A stretch of 56,065 nucleotides of DNA from an uncultured Oscillibacter sp. (GTDB lineage: Bacteria > Bacillota > Clostridia > Oscillospirales > Oscillospiraceae), in assembly GCA_910586735.1 (NCBI GenBank), contig CAJUJW010000010.1:1-56065 (forward strand), in the 5' to 3' direction. Of the stretch, positions 50,090 to 56,065 are shown one piece after another. Position 1 is the first letter of the stretch. Each line of letters opens with the position of its first letter. The notes under the pieces are model-generated. The model was given only the letters and a program-made list of their open reading frames with translations, made no database searches and was not told where the DNA came from. The position numbers and the translations under genes are program-made.

Positions 50090-50839
50090 ATGGTATTCTA
50101 TTTCAGCGGAACCGGCAACAGCCGGTACGCCGCACAGCGCATCGCAGCCGCCCTGGGTGATCAACTTCTCAGCATGAACGACCATATCAAGGCAGGGGAC
50201 ACTTCACCGGTCACGACGGATGAACGCCTGGTAATCGTCACGCCAACCTATGCCTGGCGCATCCCCCGCCTGGTGGAGGACTGGCTGCGCCGGACGGAGT
50301 TCCCCGGGGCTAGGCAGACATGGTTCGTCATGACCTGCGGCGGAGAAATCGGCAATGCCGTCAAATATAACCATGCGCTCTGCCGGGAAAAGCGGCTTGC
50401 CGATATGGGTACGGGGCAGATTGTCATGCCGGAGAATTACATTGCCATGTTCAACGCGCCCCGGGCGGAGGAAGCCCGGCAAATCGTTGCCAAAGCTGAG
50501 CCGGACATTGACAACGCCGTCTCCGTCATCGTGGCCGGTCAAGCGTTCCCGGCGCCTCGCGGCAGCCTTAGCGACTGCTTTAAGAGCGGCCCGGTGAATC
50601 CTATTTTCTATACCGTCTTTGTCAAAGCCAAGGCTTTTGCGGCCGGGGATGCCTGCACCGGCTGCGGCCAATGTGTCAGGCTTTGCCCAACGAACAACAT
50701 CACGATTAAAAATAACCGGCCTGTCTGGGGCGGCAACTGCACCCACTGCATGGCCTGTATCTGCCGTTGCCCTGCCGAAGCCATTGAGTATGGCAAAAAG
50801 AGCGCCGGAAAGCCCCGGTATCACTTTGAAGCGCTTTGA
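50090..50839 (+). CDS. EFR1-family flavodoxin-ferredoxin protein
   Basis: A 249-residue fusion. An N-terminal flavodoxin-like FMN motif (YFSGTGNSRYAAQ, residues ~4-16) with PTYAWRIPRLVEDWL leads to a C-terminal pair of 4Fe-4S motifs: CTGCGQCVRLCP and CTHCMACICRCP (~200-235). It moves electrons in the cytoplasm; partners are unknown. AAGGAGG lies seven to eight bases before the ATG. It follows the MATE-like gene by 51 bases and may be co-transcribed. Confidence 0.92.
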   Translation: MVFYFSGTGNSRYAAQRIAAALGDQLLSMNDHIKAGDTSPVTTDERLVIVTPTYAWRIPRLVEDWLRRTEFPGARQTWFVMTCGGEIGNAVKYNHALCREKRLADMGTGQIVMPENYIAMFNAPRAEEARQIVAKAEPDIDNAVSVIVAGQAFPAPRGSLSDCFKSGPVNPIFYTVFVKAKAFAAGDACTGCGQCVRLCPTNNITIKNNRPVWGGNCTHCMACICRCPAEAIEYGKKSAGKPRYHFEAL

Positions 50840-50848
50840 TAAAGTGCC

Positions 50849-50886
50849 AAAGGCCCTTGAAATCACGCGATTTCAGGGGCTCTTTC
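50849..50886 (+). terminator. Terminator after the EFR1 gene
   Basis: AAAGGCCCTTGAAATC pairs with GATTTCAGGGGCTCTTT with small mismatches around ACGC, followed by CTTTG. Confidence 0.75.
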
Positions 50887-50935
50887 TTTGTCTATAGCGT
50901 GTTAAAATTCGCCGGTCCTCTACTCCTAAAAACGC

Positions 50936-50964
50936 TTGACAATTGGAAGACACACCGTTATACT
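50936..50964 (+). promoter_or_regulatory. Promoter of the TetR cassette
   Basis: Perfect TTGACA (50936-50941), a 17-base spacer and TATACT (50959-50964). Confidence 0.92.
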
Positions 50965-50976
50965 GAACGTTGTTCA
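50964..50976. promoter_or_regulatory. Candidate TetR operator
   Basis: TGAAC-GTT-GTTCA, a perfect 13-base dyad that begins in the -10 and covers the predicted start site, where TetR proteins usually bind to repress their own gene. Confidence 0.6.
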
Positions 50977-50992
50977 TATTGGGGGTGATGAG

Positions 50993-51550
50993 ATGAATAC
51001 TGTGGTAACATCAAAAGAAGATATTCTGAAAACCAGCCGGGAACTGATCCGGCGGCAGGGCTGGTCCGCAGTTAATATCCGCTTCGTCGCCGCAGCCTGC
51101 GGGGTGTCGGTGGGGTCCATTTACAATTATTTTGATTCCAAGTCCGCCCTGGCGTCTGCCACCGTGGAGAGCGTCTGGCGCGAGATTTTCCCCCGCCCGG
51201 AAGATGAGGCCGTGTTTCATGACACCCAAGCCTATATCACCTGGATGTACGAGCAGATGGAACGCGGCTGCAAGCAATATCCCGGTTTTTTTACGCTGCA
51301 CTCCCTGGGCTTTTTGCAGGAGGAGAAGGCCGATGGGAAACGGAGAATGCGGCGGGCCTGGCAGCATATTATAGACGGGCTGCTTTCCGTCTTAAAACAG
51401 GACGGCAGGATTCGGGCGGATGCCTTTACGGAGGAATTCACCGCGGAACGGTTTTCCGATGTTTTATTTTCGCTGACGCTGTCCGCCCTGCTGCGGCAGG
51501 ACTACGACCCCGCCGCCGTGCTGGTGATTGTCCGCAGAACTCTTTATTAA
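50993..51550 (+). CDS. TetR-family transcriptional regulator
   Basis: A 185-residue TetR protein. The N-terminal HTH is ILKTSRELIRRQGWSAVNIR, then FVAAACGVSVGSIYNYFDSK. The C-terminal ligand domain is divergent, as usual. ATG 50993 has GGGGGTG upstream; the frame back to 50936 overlaps the promoter. It begins a three-gene cassette with two small membrane proteins and probably represses it. Confidence 0.92.
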   Translation: MNTVVTSKEDILKTSRELIRRQGWSAVNIRFVAAACGVSVGSIYNYFDSKSALASATVESVWREIFPRPEDEAVFHDTQAYITWMYEQMERGCKQYPGFFTLHSLGFLQEEKADGKRRMRRAWQHIIDGLLSVLKQDGRIRADAFTEEFTAERFSDVLFSLTLSALLRQDYDPAAVLVIVRRTLY

Positions 51551-51576
51551 AATCCATTTATAAAGGAGAATGCAAG

Positions 51577-52242
51577 ATGCAGGCAGTTGCGGAAACCCTG
51601 TTTGATATCATCTACCTAATCACGGTCATCACCATCGGAATCTTGATGATTCGGGGCAGCGGAGGAGCGCGTCAGTTCCGCCTGTTCGGCTGGATGGCGG
51701 TGGTGCTGGGCGCGGGAGACTCCTTTCATCTGGTGCCCCGCGTCATTGCCCTGTGTACCACCGGCCTGGAGAACTACACCGTTCCCCTGGGCCTTGGCAA
51801 GTGGGTCACCTCGGTCACCATGACGGTTTTTTATGTACTGCTCTACTACGTTTGGCGGCAAAGGTATCAGGTCAGCGGACGGGGCATCCTTACCGCCGCT
51901 GTGTGCGGTCTGGCCGGCGTGCGGATCGCGCTGTGCATGATGCCCCAGAACCAGTGGCTCAGCGCCGAAGCGTCCCTTTCCTGGGGGATTTACCGCAACA
52001 TACCCTTTGCCCTGCTGGGCCTGCTGGTGATTGTGCTGTTCTATCACAGCGCAAGGGAGCACAAGGACCGGGCGTTCCGTTGGATATGGCTGACCATCGT
52101 GCTGAGCTTTGGTTTCTACATTCCGGTGGTGCTTTGGGCGGATGCCGTGCCCATGATTGGGATGCTGGTGATTCCCAAAACCTGCGCCTATGTGTGGACG
52201 GTGCTCATTGGATATTTTGCCATGAAACAGGAATGCAAATAA
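51577..52242 (+). CDS. Polytopic membrane protein of the TetR cassette, function unknown
   Basis: A 221-residue protein with about seven hydrophobic helices and short charged loops (REHKDRAFRW, WRQRYQVSGRG). No family motif was recognised. AAAGGAG precedes the ATG, and it lies 26 bases after the TetR gene. Its expression is probably controlled by that regulator. Confidence 0.75.
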   Translation: MQAVAETLFDIIYLITVITIGILMIRGSGGARQFRLFGWMAVVLGAGDSFHLVPRVIALCTTGLENYTVPLGLGKWVTSVTMTVFYVLLYYVWRQRYQVSGRGILTAAVCGLAGVRIALCMMPQNQWLSAEASLSWGIYRNIPFALLGLLVIVLFYHSAREHKDRAFRWIWLTIVLSFGFYIPVVLWADAVPMIGMLVIPKTCAYVWTVLIGYFAMKQECK

Positions 52243-52255
52243 GGAGGAACCGCTT

Positions 52256-52579
52256 ATGAAACGCTATATGAGCTCAGCTCTGCTGTATGCCATTCTGGCC
52301 ATGATTGGCGGCGTGTTTTATCGGGAGTTCACCAAGTTCAACGGATTCACTGCCCGGACCACGCTCTCCGTCGTACATACCCATTACTTCCTGTTAGGGC
52401 TGGTGTTTTTCCTTCTGCTGGTGGTGCGCGGGGTGACCCAGGTCATGGGGGCCGATCTCTCCAAGGGCGTGGACGCCGCTATCTCCGGCATGGCCGGAAT
52501 CGGGCACATTCTGCTGGGTGTCAGCCTGGTACTTCTGTTGCTGCAAATCAAGCGCAGTGTGTCGGCTTTCCAGCCCTGA
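52256..52579 (+). CDS. DUF2871-family membrane protein, shortened
   Basis: A 107-residue protein. The ends match DUF2871: YAILAMIGGVFYREFTKFNG, SVVHTHYFLLGLVFFLL and later RGVTQVMGADLSKG and GMAGIGHILLGVSL. From memory, family members are ~130-140 residues, with about 30 more between the HTHYF helix and RGxTQV. Here the two are joined directly, so one helix-loop may be deleted in frame. TAAGGAGG precedes the ATG. Function unknown. Confidence 0.75.
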   Translation: MKRYMSSALLYAILAMIGGVFYREFTKFNGFTARTTLSVVHTHYFLLGLVFFLLLVVRGVTQVMGADLSKGVDAAISGMAGIGHILLGVSLVLLLLQIKRSVSAFQP

Positions 52580-52601
52580 ACCGCACAATAAAATACAGCG
52601 A

Positions 52602-52634
52602 GGGGCCGATACCACGCACGGTATCGGCCCCTTT
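52602..52634 (+). terminator. Terminator of the TetR cassette
   Basis: GGGGCCGATACC, ACGCAC loop, GGTATCGGCCCC, then TTT. Confidence 0.85.
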
Positions 52635-52691
52635 GGCGATGGCGCTCAGGTTGGTCTCCCTGGGTGGGCAGGTAGTCCTCAATCTCCCGGA

Positions 52692-52739
52692 ACCGGGGAT
52701 GCGGTCACGGACCGGCTTGTTGTATTGTATTCTTCGCAT
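52692..52739 (-). pseudogene. N-terminal remnant of a nucleotide pyrophosphohydrolase
   Basis: ATG 52739 follows GGGAGATAATCT and encodes MRRIQYNKPVRDRIPG. This is close to the YNKLVRDKIPEII start of MazG/HisE-like pyrophosphohydrolases. Beyond this the frame (through 52548) loses any family resemblance, so the gene seems truncated by deletion or rearrangement. Confidence 0.5.
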
Positions 52740-52742
52740 AGA

Positions 52743-53080
52743 TTATCTCCCTTGCTGTGGCGGGGTGTTCTTTTCCAGAGGAATTGTGTTTGTGCATTGC
52801 TTTTTCTCGTTGTAGTAATTTGTACAGCCATAGAAGACATCGCCGCTTTTCAGGTTTTTTCTCACAATCAAATATCCATCGGCACATTTGGGACATTTCA
52901 GGATGTTGTGCATATGCACCTTATCATTCGTCATAAAATCACAGAGCTCTGCTTCGTTGGTACATATCCAGTCATCTCCCACTGCCACAACCTTTGCCTG
53001 GGTGATCTAGGACAGCCGTTTGGTCAAATTAAACCGCTGCCTTGCGATATCCTGAAACTCGTCAATGATGATATCCGTTT
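52743..53080 (-). pseudogene. Remnant of a UvrD/Rep-type helicase with C-terminal zinc finger
   Basis: Reading leftward, ETDIIIDEFQDIARQRF (Walker B, motif II) is followed by an in-frame TAG (53008-53010). Then come KVVAVGDDW (motif III) and, after only ~20 residues, a topoisomerase-type zinc ribbon: CPKCADGYLIVRKN, then FYGCTNYYNEKKQC. The whole nucleotide-binding N-terminus and most of the central part are missing. It is a non-functional internal-deletion derivative. Confidence 0.7.
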
Positions 53081-53374
53081 CCCAATTTCACTGATAGAAA
53101 TCCGCACCTCAGAATAGGCAAAACGGCTTCTCCTCTCAATCGGAATTGCGAACGGACATTTTCGGGGCTTTGGGGGTTTGGCCGGAGCCGGTCCGATCCC
53201 ACCGTTTTCAATCACCTGCCGCAGTACATCAGACACAAAGAAAAAGCATCTTGACAGACGGACCTGATTGATAATATCTTCGTCCGGCGCCTCGGTGTCG
53301 TCGAGGGGGTTGATGCCATTTGCCAGTTTTTCCATATACGTTTTTGCCCGCTCGATTTTTTCCAGCTCTGTCAT
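53024..53374 (-). pseudogene. Small conserved protein fused out of frame to the helicase remnant
   Basis: ATG 53374 follows GAGGAGG. About 100 residues look like a genuine protein (MTELEKIERAKTYMEKLANG, then LSRCFFFVSDVLRQVIENGG). The last ~14 (SSLTSFRISQGSGLI) are the helicase DEFQD region read in the wrong frame. The natural C-terminus was therefore lost at a deletion junction near 53075-53100. An extended -10 (TGGTATACT, AGTATA at 53474-53479 on plus) may drive it. Function unknown; it may still be expressed. Confidence 0.6.
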
Positions 53375-53524
53375 GAGACAACCTCCTCATCACGCTGCCG
53401 CGTCTTCGGATTACGGCGGCAAGTCCCGGAAGTTCCATATTTGCTCTTTCGGCTTTCTTGTGCTATTCTATTGAGTATACCACAAATTCCCCCCTGGGGG
53501 AAGAGTGCAGCGGAGGTACATATC

Positions 53525-53935
53525 ATGATTCGAGATATTATGAAAGACGAGACCTTCCTCTCCCAAAAAGCAGAGCCCGCCACGCCTGACGATTTACCCG
53601 TCGCACAGGACCTGCTGGACACCCTGGCTGCCCACAAGGACGGCTGCGTGGGCATGGCGGCCAACATGATTGGCGTCCAAAAAAGAATCATTGTCTTTGA
53701 CAACGAGGGCAGGTACATGGTTATGTTCAACCCGGAAATCATTAAAATATCCGGGCCCTATGAGGCGGAGGAGGGCTGTCTCTCCCTCACCGGCACCCGG
53801 AAGGCCAGGCGATGGCAGTCTATCAAGGTGCAGTACCAAAATGAACAATTCCAGACCCGCTTCAAGACCTTCACCGGCTGGACGGCCCAGATTATTCAGC
53901 ATGAGGTCGACCACTGCGAGGGAATCATTATTTAG
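53525..53935 (+). CDS. Peptide deformylase, small divergent form
   Basis: A 136-residue deformylase. Metal ligands are Cys85 in EEGCLSL and His126/His130 with catalytic Glu127 in QHEVDH. Motif I, normally G-x-G-x-A-A-x-Q, reads GCVGMAANMIG, so Met48 takes the place of the conserved Gln. It is shorter than typical (~150-180). GGAGG lies eight bases before the ATG. It removes N-formyl groups from nascent proteins, or is a specialised paralogue; the housekeeping gene is probably elsewhere. Confidence 0.85.
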   Translation: MIRDIMKDETFLSQKAEPATPDDLPVAQDLLDTLAAHKDGCVGMAANMIGVQKRIIVFDNEGRYMVMFNPEIIKISGPYEAEEGCLSLTGTRKARRWQSIKVQYQNEQFQTRFKTFTGWTAQIIQHEVDHCEGIII

Positions 53936-53948
53936 GGAGGGGCAGATC

Positions 53949-54707
53949 ATGCGCATCATCATTGCCCCGGCGAAGAAAATGGTGGTGGACATGGACAGCT
54001 TTGCCGTGGACAACCTGCCTCAGTTCCTGGAGCGGACAGAGCGGTTAAAAGCGGCTCTGCAAGCCATGACCCCCAAGGAATTGCAGAGCCTCTGGAAGTG
54101 CAACGACGCCATTGCCAAGCTGAACGTGGAGCGGCTGGCCCACATGGACCTGCGCCGCAATCTCACCCCGGCTGTCATCGCCTACGAGGGCATCCAATAC
54201 CGCTACATGGCCCCCGGCGTGATGGAGGCGGTCCACCTGGACTACCTCCGGGAGCACCTGCGCATCCTCTCCGGTTTCTATGGCCTGCTGAGGCCCTTCG
54301 ACGGCGTGAGCCCCTACCGGTTGGAGATGCAGGCTAAGCTGACGGTGGACGGCTGCCGGGACCTGTACCAGTTCTGGGATGACCGCATGGCCCGGCAGTT
54401 GGCTGCCGAAACGGACACCGTGCTGAATCTGGCCTCCAAGGAGTACAGCAGGGCGGTGGAGCCCCATCTGCCCGAGGGCGTCCGCTTTGTCACCTGCTCC
54501 TTCGGCGAGTGGAAGGGGGGTAAGGTCGTTGAAAAAGGCACCCAGTGCAAAATGGCCCGGGGGCAGATGGTGCGCTGGATGGCGGAACGCAAAATCGAAG
54601 ACCCGGAGAATCTCCGGGCCTTTGACCAGCTGGGTTATTGTTTTCATGGGGAGCTGTCCGCGAAAAATCACTATGTATTCCTCAAGCAATCGGAACGCTC
54701 TATTTGA
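53949..54707 (+). CDS. yaaA: YaaA-family peroxide stress protein
   Basis: A 252-residue UPF0246/YaaA protein: start MRIIIAPAKKM, then YEGIQYRYMA, HLRILSGFYGLLRPFDGVSP, then YRLEM and the late KNHYVFLKQ segment. In E. coli YaaA limits free iron and DNA damage under peroxide stress. GGGAGG lies ahead of the ATG, 13 bases after the deformylase stop, so the two are probably co-transcribed. Confidence 0.92.
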   Translation: MRIIIAPAKKMVVDMDSFAVDNLPQFLERTERLKAALQAMTPKELQSLWKCNDAIAKLNVERLAHMDLRRNLTPAVIAYEGIQYRYMAPGVMEAVHLDYLREHLRILSGFYGLLRPFDGVSPYRLEMQAKLTVDGCRDLYQFWDDRMARQLAAETDTVLNLASKEYSRAVEPHLPEGVRFVTCSFGEWKGGKVVEKGTQCKMARGQMVRWMAERKIEDPENLRAFDQLGYCFHGELSAKNHYVFLKQSERSI

Positions 54708-54746
54708 CAGAGGACGGCTGTCTCGTTGCCGCTTTACGGTTCCGTC

Positions 54747-54923
54747 TCATTTGAGTGCCTCCAAAAGTCCGGCGGAAAAGGCCCGGTGGCCCTGCTCTGT
54801 GAAGTGTACGCCGTCGTAAGCCATGGGGATTTTCCAGTCCCCGGCGTCGGCAAAGCGGACGCCCAGCCAGGAGCGGGGATCGTAGCCGTAGGTGTTGGAG
54901 TCACCAAAGCAGATGACGTTCAT
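54747..54923 (-). pseudogene. Internally deleted SGNH/GDSL hydrolase
   Basis: Only 58 residues remain. The N-terminal block MNVICFGDSNTYGYDPRSWL carries the catalytic Ser of GDS. It joins directly to the C-terminal block GVRFADAGDWKIPMAYDGVH and FTEQGHRAF with the D-G-V-H dyad. Intact relatives are ~200 residues, so ~140 residues holding the oxyanion Gly and Asn blocks are gone in frame. GGGGG lies ahead of ATG 54923. It is unlikely to be active. Confidence 0.75.
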
Positions 54924-55022
54924 TTTCTTACCCCCAAACAATCGTTTACTCTCTCATTCGGTTTCCCTACGGGCGCTGAACCGCGAATACTATGCGGTCT
55001 GGATGTCCGCTTGCGGCAGGTT

Positions 55023-55095
55023 TTAAATGGCATTTCTCAGCCTTCCCAATATCTCCTCATCCGCCTGACCGATAAAGTCCAAAACGGTCAGGCAT
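55023..55095 (-). pseudogene. Orphan C-terminal coding remnant
   Basis: In a frame different from the overlapping small gene, the minus strand reads LTVLDFIGQADEEILGRLRN before TAA at 55023-55025. The amphipathic, codon-like sequence resembles the end of a helicase or hydrolase. It has no start, so it is either a remnant or the true C-terminus of the neighbour after a frameshift. Confidence 0.35.
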
Positions 55096-55326
55096 CTGTA
55101 CTTCGTTGATCCTGCCGTGATTATAGGCAATCAATCGCTCAGCAACGATATTGTAGCTCCAGCTCGTACTGTACCGGTCTTCTTTTTTGACAGCAAACCC
55201 AATTGGCAGCAGGTCGTTTCTCATTCCCGGAGTTACCATCATAGGGGATATGCCGAGGTAATCCGCAGCAATTTTAGCGGTGATCTTTGGCATCGCTCTG
55301 ATTTCATCGTCCGTATACTTTCCCAT
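55057..55326 (-). CDS. Small HTH/excisionase-like protein, possibly frameshifted
   Basis: An 89-residue protein: MGKYTDDEIRAMPKITAKIA, then ADYLGISPMMV, a helix-turn-helix-like start, then DRYSTSWSYNIVAERLIAYN. Similar short proteins are common in Firmicute mobile elements, but the family name is not certain. GGAGG lies eight bases ahead of ATG 55326. The last ~10 residues (PDRFGLYRSGG) look out of frame, and the stretch contains a GCCTGACCG/CGGTCAGGC hairpin (55063-55093). A -10-like TACAAT lies ~45 bases upstream. Confidence 0.55.
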   Translation of the reverse strand: MGKYTDDEIRAMPKITAKIAADYLGISPMMVTPGMRNDLLPIGFAVKKEDRYSTSWSYNIVAERLIAYNHGRINEVQMPDRFGLYRSGG

Positions 55327-55632
55327 ACACTCCACCTCCTCTCCGCTGGACGTTAAAATAGATGCATTTTTATTGTACCATAAACGGGAGCCTACATGGG
55401 AAAAACATATGTTTTTTTGAAGAAATCTTAGGCGGAAATTATTTTCGATAAAAGAAGCGGGCTGATGGAGATTTTATGCGGCAGTCAGATAGTAGCCCCT
55501 CCATCGTGCAATCCCCTGCGCCAGGGCCTCCGCATATCATCCCCCCGCAAAATCTTCTGTAGAATTTCGCGGCGGAGTATGGTATCCTAAAATAAGACAG
55601 CCGAAGTCATACAGTGCGGAGGGGGGACCATC
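55327..55632. other. Intergenic region
   Basis: About 300 bases between divergent genes. A weak extended -10 (TGGTATCCT, ~55586) could serve the regulator at 55633. No RNA gene, repeat or further open frame was recognised. Confidence 0.3.
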
Positions 55633-56065
55633 ATGCTGCGCGTATTTTTAGTCGAGGACGAGAGCATCATCCGGGAGACCCTGCGGGACACGGTGCCCTG
55701 GGGGCAGTACGGCTACACCTTCGCCGGGGAGGCCGGGGACGGGGAGATGGCCCTGCCCCTCATCCGCCAGGTGAAGCCCGACGTACTCATCACCGACATC
55801 CGCATGCCCTTCATGGACGGGCTGGCCCTCAGCGAGCTGGTGAGGCGGGAGTTCCCGGAGATCAAAATCATCATCATCTCCGGCTACGACGACTTTGAGT
55901 ACGCCCGGCAGGCCATCAGCATCGGCGTGGACCAGTATCTCCTGAAGCCCATCACGAAAAAGGCCCTGCTGGACGTGCTGGAGGAGCTGAAGGAGAAGAT
56001 CGAGGGCGAGCGGGCCAACCGGAGTTACCTGGCCCAGTTCCACCGGGAGGCGGAGGAGTACGAGC
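55633..56065 (+). CDS. YesN-like response regulator (partial, runs off the window)
   Basis: The first 144 residues of a receiver-domain protein: MLRVFLVEDESIIRETLRDT with the VPWG segment typical of YesN, phosphoacceptor Asp55 in LITDIRMPFMDG, IIIISGYDDFEYARQAIS and YLLKPITKK. A charged linker (ELKEKIEGERANRS) follows at the window edge. An AraC-type HTH is expected beyond. GGAGGGGGG precedes the ATG. Confidence 0.9.
   Translation, partial: MLRVFLVEDESIIRETLRDTVPWGQYGYTFAGEAGDGEMALPLIRQVKPDVLITDIRMPFMDGLALSELVRREFPEIKIIIISGYDDFEYARQAISIGVDQYLLKPITKKALLDVLEELKEKIEGERANRSYLAQFHREAEEYE

Noticed and set aside
1..56065. CRISPR array or phage genome
   Set aside because: No regularly spaced direct repeats, cas genes, capsid, terminase or integrase were seen.

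Overview
The window looks like chromosomal DNA of a high-GC, anaerobic gut Firmicute of the Oscillospiraceae type (Flavonifractor/Lawsonibacter-like). This is inferred from GC-rich coding sequence with strong Shine-Dalgarno sites, SLH-anchored surface proteins, several PTS systems, YesM/YesN and LytTR two-component systems, an EFR1-type ferredoxin and Gram-positive promoters. No 16S gene is present, so the taxonomy is not proven.

Layout. (1) 1-1930: the end of an upstream gene and a FapA/DUF342 protein. (2) 1972-6928, minus strand: a mannose-family PTS operon (IIA-IIB-IIC-IID), a small membrane protein, an HPr lacking the regulatory serine, a HAD phosphatase and a D-lyxose/D-mannose isomerase. 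(3) 7178-11413, minus: a four-gene sensory operon (membrane sugar-binding sensor, histidine kinase, NarL-type regulator, family-1 solute-binding protein), tightly overlapped and placed just upstream of the PTS operon, which it probably controls. (4) 11739-13804: an AgrC-like kinase and LytTR regulator, divergent from two large SLH surface proteins (14078-21115). The first SLH gene is preceded by an elaborate nested palindrome.

(5) 21295-36229: a sugar-acid catabolic locus. It holds a ribose-type ABC importer, a metallo-beta-lactamase-fold hydrolase, a YesM/YesN system, tagaturonate reductase, tagaturonate epimerase and two zinc dehydrogenases, one resembling L-galactonate 5-dehydrogenase. Together they could form a non-phosphorylated aldonolactone to aldonate to tagaturonate/fructuronate route; this is the best candidate for a new system in the window. 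(6) 36323-40880: a LacI repressor, sucrose-type PTS EIIBCA and sucrose-6-phosphate hydrolase, with three near-identical operators and clear promoters. (7) 40897-41993: a PadR regulator and HAAS-like membrane protein whose promoter is flanked by two matching inverted repeats.

(8) 42318-46716: a polyamine ABC transporter (PotA, PotB and a PotC-PotD fusion) and an FlK-like thioesterase. (9) 46783-48564: ferritin, an EamA transporter and tRNA-Pro(TGG). (10) 48737-55326: an accessory stretch after the tRNA gene: a MATE-like transporter that appears leaderless, an EFR1 ferredoxin, a TetR cassette, a peptide deformylase, YaaA, and several internally deleted or frameshifted gene remnants. (11) The window ends inside a YesN-type response regulator.

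Starts were chosen from Shine-Dalgarno spacing and overlaps. Family names rest on recognition of motifs by eye; no searches were run.
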